From Thereva unica (Eukaryota > Arthropoda > Insecta > Diptera > Therevidae), in NCBI GenBank assembly GCA_949987705.1, contig OX465283.1:135744101-135808100 (forward strand): 64,000 nt of DNA, written 5' to 3'. Below are positions 44,631-56,189 of this stretch, one piece after another; the first letter of the stretch is position 1; the number at the start of each line of letters is the position of its first letter. Under the pieces are notes generated by a model, which was not told the origin of the DNA, searched no databases, and saw only the letters and a program-made list of their open reading frames with translations. Made by a program: the position numbers and the translations under genes.

Positions 44631-44961
44631 TCAACCGGATCAAAATTTTTGTAAGAACTAAAGTTATATAGAATTTCATTGTCAACCCTTCACACGGGGT
44701 TGTATGAGCTATAGAAACCGAGATACATGGAAAACTCGGGTAAAACGCCGGCGGCCATGTTTTTTTGGATTCTGTAATTGTTTTCTTAAAAAGCCATAAG
44801 GAAGCTGTTCACCAATTTTCAGCCAGTTTAGAATTTTGTCTCCTTAAAAGCAAATTTCCCCAGACTCTTGGAATAGTACACGGAAAATATTTAAAATTGG
44901 CCTTGACTATCTGAAAGTAAAATTAAAAATTAACTACCAACATTACTACACAAAATAAATT

Positions 44962-45219
44962 ATGGCATTCGCGAAATTGTGCGAAACAGACCCTAACTTG
45001 GTTGCTAATTTATCTTATTTGACTGATATCGTGCCGTGTGACTTTTTCACCTTTCAAAAACTTGAATTTTTTAGTTTTATGGTAAGATATTTTCATAAAG
45101 TGAAAAATGTTCATCAAATGATCTTTTCCATCGACAACTATTTTGTAGAGTTTGAAAACAGCTTCTCTAAAAAGTTTAGTCTCGTTTCTTTAGTTAAACA
45201 TGTTTCATTTTCATTTTGA
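44962..45219 (+). pseudogene. Possible mariner-type transposase scrap
   Basis: An 85-codon frame contains YLTDIVPCDFFTFQKLEFF, resembling the YSPDLAPCDFFLFPKLK block around the last catalytic Asp of mariner transposases. Nothing upstream or downstream extends the match and no inverted ends were found. It may be a chance resemblance. Confidence 0.35.
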
Positions 45220-47544
45220 TCTATCATTGTAATAAATAATCGTCCTATATAATAAATAATAGCAAAGAAATATTGATCGACGCCTCTTTACAGTAAATAT
45301 ATTGAAAATTTCAAACATGTCATGCTACAATATGGTGCAATGAATCTATGACAAAAATTTAACTTACGAAAATCTGAAATTCTATTTCAAAACAGTTGCA
45401 AAAGATACAAATTCGAAATCTCAAGGTCACGCATTGCATAGAGAGACATGAGAGTTAATCTTAAAATTATTATTATCCTTGATATTTCTTTTAAATCAGT
45501 AAATCCATTCCACCAGTTTTATTTTTTCCCAATTCTCAAAATTGCCAGTACAATTACAACAATTTAAAGCGTTTCCAGCAATGCGCCTCTTACAGACACC
45601 ATAAACAGTCGCTAAATTCACGCAATTCGAACTTGACATCGTCTTTATTTACAAATCTCAACTTAGGAAATCGTCAACCTTAAGTTTATTGCGTCTGAGA
45701 TGCGTCACAACAGACCAAAAATGTCGACTACTTGTCGTCAGTGAGCAAATTTGTCCTCATCTTTTCCTTAAGTTTTTACATATTTTATTACATATTGCTG
45801 CACCTTCTTCTTAATCAGATATTTCCAGCAAAGGGATTTTTTTTGGTTGTTGCATTCATAAATGCATTTTAATGCATACGACCAAGAAAGTGTTTCTGAT
45901 CCGAAAATAAAGCGTTATCAGTAAAAAATGAAATAACAAAAATATTGTAAGATAGCGCGGCAACCAGAAACGTGAATTAATTAAGGTTAAAATGCCACAG
46001 TAAAATTATTTTAACCAGATTTCCCCCACCCCAGGCCACTTTAAATGTCCAAACTGCGTGCGAAGTGGTCGTTGACCTTTGGTATATTGCTGCCACCTTG
46101 TTTTGTAATTCCTTTATGCAACTGCAGAGTCTCGTGACTCTGAGTAACTGATCGAATGCAACTCGATTCGAATGAAGAGCAATTTCGAAATTATGATACG
46201 AAAATAACATCCGTTACATGACGATTTTGGGCCACCAAGGCTTATTTTAGTAGCTTGTGTAAAAGGTAAACAAATATTTTAAAAACTGGATCTTCACAGA
46301 ACATGACAATGACGTCAAAATAATGTCGTAGTATGACGTCAATAACTGGAATCGATAATTTCTCTCTATGTTTACTACAGTTACATAAAAACTAACATTT
46401 TTGAATGGGGCTTCCCACGATTTATGCATAACTATAAAAACCTACATGATGCTCGAGCCACTTTGTAAGACAAAAATTTAAATTCTCTGGACTAAGCCGG
46501 GCTTGAACTAAAATAAAGTTTTTTCATCATGATTTTGTTTATGTTTTTTTTTTTTGATTCAATAAAATCAATCGGTGTTATTAGTGCATCATAGTTAAAT
46601 ACACACACATTCATACTTGAAACATGCAAAAATTGACTTTTTAATGTGACAGATCAATTTTTCGATGAATCTGTGAAACGACATCTTAGATCCGCCTTAA
46701 AATTTCTCCTTTTGGTCCATTTTTGTGCCAACAACCATAGTCATATTTCGTTTTATAAGCTGTGTTTATTGATGCAGTATCATGTTATACAGCTATAAAG
46801 ATACAAGGAAAGCTAAATGGGCAGATTGTGTCGAATATAACAGATTGTCTCAAGTGTATAATAGAAAATAAGTTGTTGTAAAGATACTTGAATTCAAAAA
46901 CATATTATGCATAAGTAAATATGCAACGGCCTTTATTGAATTTTTCATATCAGAGTTGAGAGGAAATATATTTTTCAGATAATAAAATACATACTATTTC
47001 AGCCGGTGTTTCCTAAGACCCAATCCTATGCCCCGCCCTTTTCATACTCCTTAACATCCTATATAGAAAACTAGCAGAGAATCTGAGATAGAGAAACCAC
47101 ATATTTCAAATCTATAAAAGACACAAATTCATCCTTCAGCCAGGATCCCGGTGCAGTGTATGGGGATGCTACACGAGAGCCTGAGAGCCCAATTATGAAC
47201 AATGAACGGATCAAAACGGAATAGAATCGGATTGAACTGCTAAAGTGGTTTTCCCGCTGTACGTGTTCCATCTGAATCATTACCACCACTAACGGATTAC
47301 GATTTGATCGATCTGCGCGGGTTCGTTTTCGTTTATTTAGAAATTGCCGGATTAGCCTCTCAAAAATTTAGTAAACATTTCGAGTATTTTTGGTGCAATT
47401 TTGCAATTGTATAAATTAAGGAGTAAGGAGTCACTTTATACATGAACCTCTAAAAAATGCAAACTGGAATTTTTCCACCGGTATTCTCCTTATTTTGGGG
47501 TCACAAATAATGTGCATACAAATATCTCGTAATTAACTCCATCC
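45220..47544. other. Unannotated AT-rich stretch
   Basis: No gene or element is supported. 45540-45780 is of higher complexity but without motif support. Confidence 0.5.
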
Positions 47545-47895
47545 ATCCAATGGCGCTACAGCCCAAATCGAGCTTTGGCCTCCTCTAGCGCAGTTCTCCA
47601 AGTTTGACAGTACCTTGCAGCAGTTCTCCTGTTCCGAATGTTGAACATTGTCTCTGCGTCAGCCGTCACAGAGCCTATCGATTTCCTCCTGGGTCTACCT
47701 CCTGGTCTATTTCCTCAAATTTCTGCGACCATAAGCAGTTTTGGAATACGGTTATCGTCCTTCCTGATTATGTGGCCGGCTAGTCTTAGTCTGTTGATTT
47801 TAACTTTTTCAAAAAAAGCTTATACAGAGGCTCTATCCGTCTGTCTGTCTACAGACTTGTGCCATATCTCAAATTGTAGCTCTTGATCAAGAGAC
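47545..47895 (-). pseudogene. LINE 3'-terminal fragment (continuation of 48276-48435)
   Basis: The minus strand reads KINRLRLAGHIIRKDDNRIPK, GGRPRRKSIGSV, NIRNRRTAARYCQTWR and ALEEAKARFGL then stop, followed by a GGATGGATGG tail. This is the WxGH..R..D.R.P..GRPR...W...A.DR..WR..LEEAKAR.GL C-terminus of insect endonuclease-RT LINEs. Together with 48276-48435 it forms one element interrupted by about 380 bp that includes a SINE. Confidence 0.75.
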
Positions 47896-47983
47896 CTAAA
47901 ACTGAGAAAATGGTCTAGAAATTCTAACCGGAAGTTTATTTAACGACAAAAAAGAGATTTCTAATAAAGTACATATATCGGTA

Positions 47984-48060
47984 GCCTAGAGCTAAGACGC
48001 TGGAATCCTATCCCGCGGAACCAAGTTCAATCCTCGGCCGCGCAATGGTGAAATATAATA
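47984..48060 (+). repeat. tRNA-derived SINE copy
   Basis: An A-box-like GGTAGCCTAGAGCTAAGAC is followed by CTGGAATCC and a B-box-like AAGTTCAATCC, then a T-run at 48061-48070. Spacing fits a tRNA-like head, but pairing is imperfect, so this is a SINE. It lies within the gap that splits a LINE fragment (47545-47895 / 48276-48435). Confidence 0.55.
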
Positions 48061-48275
48061 TTTTTTTTTTACTTCGGTGGAACATGTTTTGAATCTATCA
48101 CTAAATTATATTATTTAATAATGATACTCAGGAGAACATAAACATTTACTAATTAAAAGTGAAAAAATATCATTTTCTTGATTTTTTATGGTCATCCAGT
48201 CTAAAGTGTTATTCAACAGAAAGAATACCACGAAAAAGCGTAATTAGTGGCTAGTCTCTAGACACCACATCCTAC

Positions 48276-48435
48276 TAGTTTATAAACGTTGAGAGTTCTG
48301 GGTCGTCAAAAATTTCATACAACTCGTTGTTGTATCTTCTTCGCCATATTCCATCTTCTCTCGTTAGGCCTATTATGCATCTGAGAACTTTCCTCTCAAA
48401 CCTGTTGAAAACTTTACTATTATTAACAAAGCCGA
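48276..48435 (-). pseudogene. LINE fragment: RT C-terminal region
   Basis: The minus strand reads NRFERKVLRCIIG, EDGIWRRRYNNELYEIFDDP and TFIN, matching FERK.LR.I.GP....G.WR.RYN.ELYELY..PDI..FI that precedes the RLRW.GH motif in these LINEs. The GH part resumes at 47890 after an insertion. Confidence 0.78.
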
Positions 48436-48531
48436 GGCTTGGGTTGGGTATGCGTCCGGTGCAGTATGCCAGTATGCTTTTCATTTTGATCGCAATGAAG
48501 GACAATGGAAAAATTGCGTCCCAGTCGAATT

Positions 48532-48973
48532 GCGCCCGGTGCAAGTGCACCATTTTCCAATATGAAAGCGCCACCCCTGTTTAAGTGCAATGACTTTCTT
48601 GTTGCATATATTTCGCCAAGCCGCGATTTCTTGAATGGGAAAAATGTTTCTATAGCAGGTTTCAATCCCTCTTCTATCACGACTTTATTAACCCAATCTC
48701 GTTTTTGTTCCGATAAAATTATATCTTGTAACGTTTTCTGCCCCGATTCACATAAGTTCGAAGGCACACGTGGAGAACATTTCATCGAGATAATAAATTG
48801 GAAAAATAAATCGTGGTAATAAAAATGAATTCTGAATGAATAGATAAAAATGAAGTCACGAGAATTTTTTTTTAAGTTTCAATTTATTTTTAAATTTAAT
48901 TTCTAAAACTGCGCCCCTGAACATTTGCGCCCGGTGCAAGTGCACCATTTGCACCTATGAAGTGCCGCCCCTG
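48532..48973. repeat. Two direct 47-48 bp terminus-like repeats flanking 347 bp
   Basis: 48532-48579 and 48927-48973 both read GCGCCCGGTGCAAGTGCACC, then ATTT, then a variable TATGAA and G(C/T)GCC(A/G)CCCCTG. Read on the minus strand each begins CAGGGG(T/C)GGC, a typical hAT-like terminus. Both are in the same orientation, so this is not a simple TIR element. Each contains the small hairpin GGTGCA/TGCACC. The unit encloses a coding-like frame (48585-48785). Confidence 0.65.
48585..48785 (-). CDS. Unrecognised coding-like frame between terminus repeats
   Basis: From ATG at 48785 the frame gives about 67 residues (CSPRVPSNLCESGQKTLQDI, then WVNKVVIEEGLKPAIETFFP, KKSRLGEIYATRKSLHLNRG) before running into the terminus repeat. 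Composition is protein-like: soluble, mixed charge, few rare residues, no low complexity. I do not recognise it. It could be an exon fragment captured by a transposon or an unfamiliar transposon protein. Confidence 0.35.
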
Positions 48974-51414
48974 ATGGTTATACATGGTTAACTATGATAA
49001 ACTTTTGTCGAGCATAACGTTTTGGCTTTCAGCTTACCTCGTAGTTTACCATAAGGTTTTTGAACGCGCTCCTGATCAGTTATCAAATCAGAATTATTTT
49101 CGAATTTTCCGTATTAATATAAGATTAAAGACATAAATAGATTTTAGTCGTAAAAGAAGTTGTTTAAAAATATCGCCAAAATGTTAGTTGTAAAGTAACG
49201 AAATTTAAGTGGCAACTTTCGTAAAAAGTTAAAAGATAACCAACATTCATTTGGTCCGTTCATTCCGTCCGCTTGAATATGGCTACTGCTCCGTCCGTCT
49301 CATGGAAACGCTATGGAAATCTCAAAAATCCAACTTTAAAATCGGACGGAACGGATTGGTTCTATTTTATGTTCTATGGGTGATGGTGCAGGTTTACACG
49401 CCCATACTAAGAGTAGTACGATATTATTTTTGAAGTGAGATTGTGAATTATTTTTGGGGATTATTTTTGAAGTGAGATTTTTCTTTTTCAATTGCTTTCA
49501 CTCGACTTTTTTCAGAACTGAAGTAATCCAGAAATCATAAAACTCTTGCGGAGGGAGCAGGAAATTTCCGTCATCGCCCCCTTGGATCTACCACTGGATT
49601 AGCCGAGTTTGAAAACTTTTAAACGAAATTCTAAGAAGTCCAGATGTGATACTGGTCGAAATCGATTTTTTAAAGTGATGTAAAATATACTCCCTGAATG
49701 GATTGCTGACAAGAAGGCAAAAACTGCACTTAACTGCAGAAGAACTCAAAGTATCGCAACAAAAGCTAGATGGCTGTTGTTTATATACTAAATATAAGAA
49801 TAAATATTTACCTGAAACATGAGCCTAATTATGTTACTCTACGATAATAAGGATATGAGCTATTCAAGTTTACGTAAACGTCTGAGTCTTAACGGATAGT
49901 GGCGATAACCTCTCCAAATATGTATATGCCGGTATCACCTTTGAGTAAGTCCAACACACCCGGTATTATGATATATACAGGCCCGTATAGGTGCATAAAA
50001 GTATTTTAAATTTTTACAATCAGCAGAAAAAACTATTTTATGATAACACTTACCGTTTAAGACATATTTGCAGAAAACTGATTTATTTTTTTCAATGATA
50101 CGTCCCAAAAATTTTGTTAGCAAACCTGGAATGGAAGAAATATAAATTACCCCACAACTTTCCCGCTAGGGGCTTTATTGAGCATAAATTGACAAGTATA
50201 TACAAGTTCTCTTCAAGCAGTTGTTGAAGATTACTTTGAGTTTATTGAATCATCGTACTTGTACGACATTCTACTTTTTCGTAACACACATACATATATA
50301 ATCGTTACGAAATTGGATGCTCATTAACTTTTCCCAATATTCCTTTTACGTCTACCTTGCAGTACCAGCACATTTTACTTAAACTAATCACATCTTCACT
50401 TCTCTTACCATTTTAAGTTTATAAATGTCGGGTGTAGTTGTTGTTGATTCTAAAACCTACTTTTTCGTATAAGTATGTGTGATTTTCGGTGAACTCCATT
50501 TCAACGAGGTGAGAGAACATTGGTCTTGTTATGGCTACTGCTGTTAAATTGATTTGGTTAATAATTTTTTTACGACTCTGGTAAAGAAATGTGTTATTTT
50601 TTTGTTTACTTTAAATCACTATCAATGTTATTCGACGTCTGCAAATACGATCGAGGTGTGCGAAAAACTGACAGAGTAGTCTCAACAAGGTATTTCGTTG
50701 GTTTATTTGGTTAATAATAAGGTATCAAGGTATCTTCACCTATTGAACGACAAACCTTGTTCACAGTCTGGTATTGCCGGATTTGACCAGCCCTTTTCAG
50801 CTGGTTAGCGGAATTCGCTCGTTTCAGGAGGTATAAAACTCCGAGTAGGCGTCTCTCTCTCTATTACCTTGATAGTTGTGTTTCTAGCTCAGCCGGCTGT
50901 TGTGGATATCAACTTTGCGATATCGTAGCTTCGTTACAAAAATTGTTTGTATTGGTTGTTATTAGGTACATCCGCAGGCTTCGTGCAAATTTCTACGTTT
51001 CAGCGTGAACTCCAGGAGTTCAAACCCAAACTCCATCACCTCTTTCTTCCGCACCCTTTCGAGTCATATTGGCCTATCATGTCCCATTATTTCCTTCGAA
51101 CCAAAATTACTACTAGACAAAATGCGACTTCTAAATTTGAACTTTTACATTAAGAAATGTTCCAGTGACGCAATGGGATAAATACTTAGACAATTGGCTT
51201 GAATGAATGCATCGATTGTAAGAATGAGTAGTTAAAAAAAGTATAAAGTATAAAGGCGTCTGTTCCGAAACCTGAATATTTTTTATTACCTACTCCCAAA
51301 ACTTTTTTAGTAACCCCTGTATTATGCAATCACTTTAAATGTTTAAATATTTTCAAAACCCAACACATAAACAGTTTTCAACTCTTCATAAAACAGAATT
51401 GAAGTTTCTAATTA
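48974..51414. other. Unannotated stretch
   Basis: A weak inverted repeat CCGTTCATTCCGTCCG / CGGACGGAACGG at 49257-49360 might be a small MITE. A short CT-repeat lies near 50850. No gene is supported. Confidence 0.45.
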
Positions 51415-51422
51415 CCTGTGTC

Positions 51423-53493
51423 TAGTGATGAGCAAAAGTGGTCTTGTTCTTGCAGTCTTGTCTTGTTCTTGCACATTTTGCAAGAACAAGAACAAGACTT
51501 AGTTATGCTTGCAAGAACAAGAACAAGACTAACTGTGCAAGAACAAGACCCAGAGCAAGATTTCTTGCAAGATTCTTGCAAAAATTCCACCTAAATTCAT
51601 TCTATTAAAAACATTTTCTAGGTGAGAAACCGCAAATATTTTGAAGCAAAATCAAACCTTAGATGTCAGTATTCAGTAGTTCAAGTAGTTTATTAGAAAA
51701 GAAAAAATGCTCTAAAAAAATTCTTTTTTGAGTAACCTCTTTTGCTTTTTGGATGGCAAGGAAACTCGGACTTTTCTCAATGTATGTAATATATTTTCAA
51801 GGCCTCCACATTGGTTACATCGCATCGTAAGAACGACAGGATCGTGGGCCAGTTTTTGTATTGCTGCAAAGGGATTTAATAATTTTTTGTGCCCATATAC
51901 GACATTTCTTCTTTAATGAATCATACTTGAACAACCTAATTTTTTATAATAAGTAATGGGTATAATACTGGTTTACTTTTGCTTCAAAATATTTCCGTTG
52001 CAATTTGTTGCTTACACACTTGACAGAAAAATGTCTACGCCTAACTTGTTCCTATATGAATTTTATGTAATTTTTCAGGGGCGCAAACATAATAACGTCA
52101 CCAAGAGCAGTCGTGAAACTGATTTGTTTAATAAAAAAGCCATGTGGAATTCTCACCTCAAAGGTAGTAAATTTTCGGTGTATACAAACTTTTGACGCTG
52201 ACTGACTAACGCTAAAATTATAATAGTTTTAAAATCAATTTTTTTGCATTTTGTTGTTTGAATATCATTTTTTTTATTAAAGTCTAGGTTTTTTTCAATA
52301 ACAATTTTATAAAATCAACATACAATACCTACTACATGCGAGAAAATACCTTGGCCTTGCAGTTTTGTCTTGCCTTGTCTTGGTCTTGCACATTTAGTAA
52401 GAACAAGAACAAGCCTTAGGTATATTTGCAAGAACAAGAACAAGACTTAGGTATGTTTGCAAGACTCAAACTCAACTCAAAACTCAAAAGTTATTTATTC
52501 ATAGAAAACATGACAAGTACAAGGTTTATTTGTGTTAAGCTAATCTACTCGCCATAGGCAGACCGTATAACATGACAAGATATACTTAAGTAGTAAGTCC
52601 ATATGTAAGTAAAAAATGTATACAGAGAAAATATTAAAGTGATGGTAAATGAAGCCAGGTGAATAGGCTGGCTGCAGTATGATAATTTTAAACATAATCT
52701 TAAAACTAACTTAAAAACTACCTTAGAACTAAACAAATAACAAGCTATAAAGCTATTATGAGTATTATTTTGAATTTTTAAAATATTTTTGTATTAATAC
52801 TTGTAAGTATAAGTGTAATATTTATATATGTAAAGAAACTTATGCTATGATAATGGTAGTAGTATTAGTATCCTCGTCTCACTCGCTCTCCTGGTGACTC
52901 TTAACCCCGACAATCCATCTCAATCAAGGCCTTTGTATTAGATAACCGCCATCTTGAAGACGCCATCAAAAATCATGATATGAAATGAATCTTAAAACTT
53001 AAAATTTTTATTAGAAGAATCCGATATACGGAACATTGTAAATTATTTTATTTTAATTCGCACCGCCATGCGGTAGCGAAACATTGACCAAGTTATGGTT
53101 AATTACTAAGTGTAAGTAAGTCTGTTAAGAAATTTTTGTTACAGAAATTAAGAAATGGCCTCCCTCCATTACTTAAAACTGTTATATGTTTAGTTATAAT
53201 ATTTGTTAAGTCCATTTATTTAGAAAATCTAAACCACTGACACTTAAATACAATATTCGATTAAATATTAAAATACTAAGTACACTTGGCTATTAGTCGC
53301 CATTTTGTTAAGGCGGCACCGCCGCAGCGGACACGTCCGACCAGGTCCGTGTCTCCAACCGAACCTATGTTTGCAAGAACAAGAACAAGACTTAGCTATG
53401 CTTGCAAGAACAAGAACAAGACAGACTGAACAAGAACAAGACAAGAATAAGACTAGATTAGTCTTGTCTTGTTCTTGCGTTTGCTCATCACTA
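51423..53493. mobile_element. Non-autonomous hAT element with perfect 8-bp target duplication
   Basis: Inverted ends TAGTGATGAGCAAA / TTTGCTCATCACTA are flanked by identical CCTGTGTC (51415-51422 and 53494-53501), the 8-bp duplication expected of hAT. Both subterminal regions hold arrays of CAAGAACAAGAACAAGAC and its complement, interspersed with TTATGCTTG-type spacers. Total length is 2,071 bp, of which about 0.9 kb is a later retroposon. The central 51600-52340 has short frames but no transposase domain. A 120-bp relative is at 33908-34030. Confidence 0.88.
52465..53365 (-). mobile_element. Retroposon nested in the hAT element
   Basis: The hAT right arm is split by 901 bp flanked by identical TATGTTTGCAAGA (52452-52464 and 53366-53378), a 13-bp duplication typical of target-primed insertion. 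On the minus strand the insert starts GC-rich (GGTTCGGTTGGAG, then GCTGCGGCGGTGCCGCC), contains AATAAA near its end, and finishes in a TTGAGTT-type simple repeat tail. There is no RT or RNase H frame. It is either a 5'-truncated LINE 3' UTR or a non-autonomous retroposon; the family is unknown to me. Confidence 0.78.
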
Positions 53494-53501
53494 CCTGTGT
53501 C

Positions 53502-55782
53502 AAACCCTCTATAAATTTTATTGAAGATATTAGTTTCTTTAACGAAGATGAGACAAATTGGTGGTTTAATAGCTATGCAATCTCAACAACGGAATTAGTA
53601 CATCTATGTTCTTCATAAAACTAAAGGCTCTAAAATGGTAGTTAAATTTTATAATAGAAACTTCCTTTTTATGTCACTCTTTTAGTGCTTCTCCTCTATA
53701 AAACTCGTAGGGCCGCAAATTATTTTCCAGTTTTTACTTGGTTTCCTCAATCCCGAACACATTTATGTGGATATAACTTATAACATTTAATGGTGCAGCA
53801 GATTAAAAACAAATATATTTCTATGGGATTTTCTTCACATTATCACAAAATTACTGAAAATACCAGTCTTATATACCACTATTTGTCCGTTGGTACCGCG
53901 CTAAAATAACCAATAAACAAAACGTTAATTACACGCGATCAGTGACCACACTATATATGTACCGTACCATCATATCAATAGCATAAACGAAAAGTCACGT
54001 GAAATTTTAACCAGTTTTATCGTGAATTTGCTGGTGAAAAACTTGGTTAATATAAAATGGGACGGTTTTTTTGCTCAGTTAATCAGAATTGCAAAAAGTA
54101 AAAAATATAGCTAAGTACACTGGAAATTTAGTCCCCTTGAAGGTCGCAAATGAAATTAACAAGAGTAAAAAATAAAATGTAAATTAAAACAAACAAAACA
54201 CGTTTTTATCCATTTTGGTTTTTCACACTGAAGCTGACCACGCGCATTCTGCGCATACATATATTGGTTTCTGAATGCACTCGGATCATGCGTGATCAAC
54301 TCAACACTGTACCAATTGCAGTTTCTAGTCAGGATATTTTTTTTCTTCGGCTTGGGTATTTCCCCGAGTATTACGTATGGTGGTTGAGAATCTTAAGAGC
54401 AAGAGTAGAAGTAATAAAAAAAATATGGCATATAAAATCTCGTTATGCACGCATGCACACAACTGGCGGAGTCCCAAGGAAAGAATCTGGACAATCCCAA
54501 CAGAAGAAACAACTTTGCAGAGAAATCCAGGAAGGTAATTGCGTTGTGGATAATTAAACTGAAAAGAAAGAAATCCTGCTTGAAAGTGTACACCTTGACT
54601 GGAAGATATTGAAGGGATTGTGCCGTCATCAGCAATCCAAAAGGGGGAACTTTTATAAAGGGTTGCATAATAAAGAGCATCACAATAAAGGGGACACATG
54701 GCCAAGGTCGAGCTATCAAAGGACTTCAAGTGTCTCTCTTACAAAGGAATTTCTTTCAGGAAATAAAGAATTCTCTAGAGTGAATGAAGAACATAATTTA
54801 TTCTCGCGTTCCTGGTTGAATTGGTATCAAGTAATCGTGATCCCCTCCTTTGCAAATGCAAGTCGCAAATTTCTTTTCCTTATAAAAATGACCTTGAACT
54901 TGGGCTTTTGTATTTAACCAAAGAAGAACATTTAAAAAAAATGACGAGAACAAAAGCATTTTCATTCGCCTCGTAAAAACTGTATTATCACAATGCCTGC
55001 ACCTGAATTATTATTATTCTTTTTTGTTTTTGCTTTCAGTATTTATACAACCCACCACCGCAAGATTAAAATAATAAAAACCCCAGGCGGCAGCAATGAG
55101 CATTCCGCAATTACACCTGGATTCTATTTGTTGTTTTTCACCCGTTAATTGCCTCCTAACCACTTCGCCACGGTAGCAAATTATGAATCCATTATTATTA
55201 AACATTTTTTGGTGAGAATAATTCACCCTCGAGCAAGGACAGTAGCCAGCTTTTATCTGATTCCAGGTGATTTAACTCCACTTAATGCCTGACAATAAGC
55301 CAGGTGGAAATTTGGGCTTTGCGGGTTTTATTACAAAAAAAATTTGATGGTACCATTTTGGGTTTTTGTTCGTGATTTTCGTGTCGCTCATATTTGTCGC
55401 TTTACTTGTCATAATCATTGCCTTGTCATGTCATTGCGTTGTTAAACATAAAATTTTGTGATTTTCTTTTTCTTGTTGCTGTTTTAGCGCTGATCTTTTT
55501 CACAACCGGATCGAGGCGCCGCGCCGGTTCCTTTAATAATATGGAAGTCGTTTTTGTAATTTAAAAGTAATTTACAGGTTTAGGCATAATTACTTGTACT
55601 GAAATGTGTTCGGTTTATTTACGATTACATTATTGCAAAAAAGGATTAAAAAATAAAAGCTGACGATTTATAGAACTGGGTGAATAACCGGCATTACCTG
55701 GCGGTATAATTGGTATTGGTTATAAGTAGTTCTTATGGTCGCTTTTGCTGACGTAAAATAATAACACTTTTGAACACTTTAA
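53502..55782. other. Unannotated stretch
   Basis: 55020-55350 is non-repetitive and of higher complexity, with CACCTGG and TTAATTGCC motifs. It could hold regulatory sequence, but nothing establishes this. Frames at 54264-54729 on both strands show no domain. Confidence 0.45.
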
Positions 55783-56050
55783 ATGACGCTACAGTCCTTG
55801 TATGATTCGGGCCTTTTGAAGTTTCTTCTTCCACTCATCACTATGTCTTGCTAGTGGTTGTTTATCTTTTAACACGTCATCCATCTACCTGTTTCTATGT
55901 TTCTATACCTATTTTTCCCAAAGGGCTAGCGGATAATATTCTTCCTTCCGAAACTCGTGCAACATGTCTGAGTCATCCGAGTCTGCTCAGATTTATGAGT
56001 GTAACTAAATTTATTTCGTCATATATTTCTTCAAGGTCTTCACTGATGTA
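55783..56050 (-). pseudogene. LINE 3'-terminal fragment
   Basis: Minus-strand frames read INLVTLINLSRLGWLRHVAR, then after shifts DEWKKKLQKARIIQGL and stop, followed by GTAGCGTCATTTAAAG. This matches the I.VVT.IK..RLRWLGHV.R and W+..+.EA+...GL endings of insect LINEs. The intervening GRPR block is disrupted. The ending resembles those at 47545 and 57523. Confidence 0.65.
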
Positions 56051-56189
56051 GCGTGCATTTCTGCCACCCAGAGCGAACACCAATTATTCTAAATAAAAAA
56101 ATTGTATTCGGTGTATTTTCTGCAACGCAAACTCCTTAAGATAATGGCCAATGTCATTTTGTACCTCTTTCTTTCGATTGCCGACATAG

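Noticed and set aside
47984..48060. tRNA gene suggested by A- and B-box spacing and a T-run
   Set aside because: Acceptor and anticodon stems do not pair well, and it lies in a transposon-disrupted stretch. SINE is the better explanation.
51423..51590. CRISPR-like array of CAAGAACAAGAAC repeats
   Set aside because: Spacers are not unique, repeat lengths vary, both orientations occur, and the array sits inside hAT ends with an 8-bp duplication in a eukaryotic context.
54325..54729. 134-codon minus-strand frame
   Set aside because: It contains a leucine run from a low-complexity tract, has no domain, and overlaps other open frames; it is probably a chance frame.
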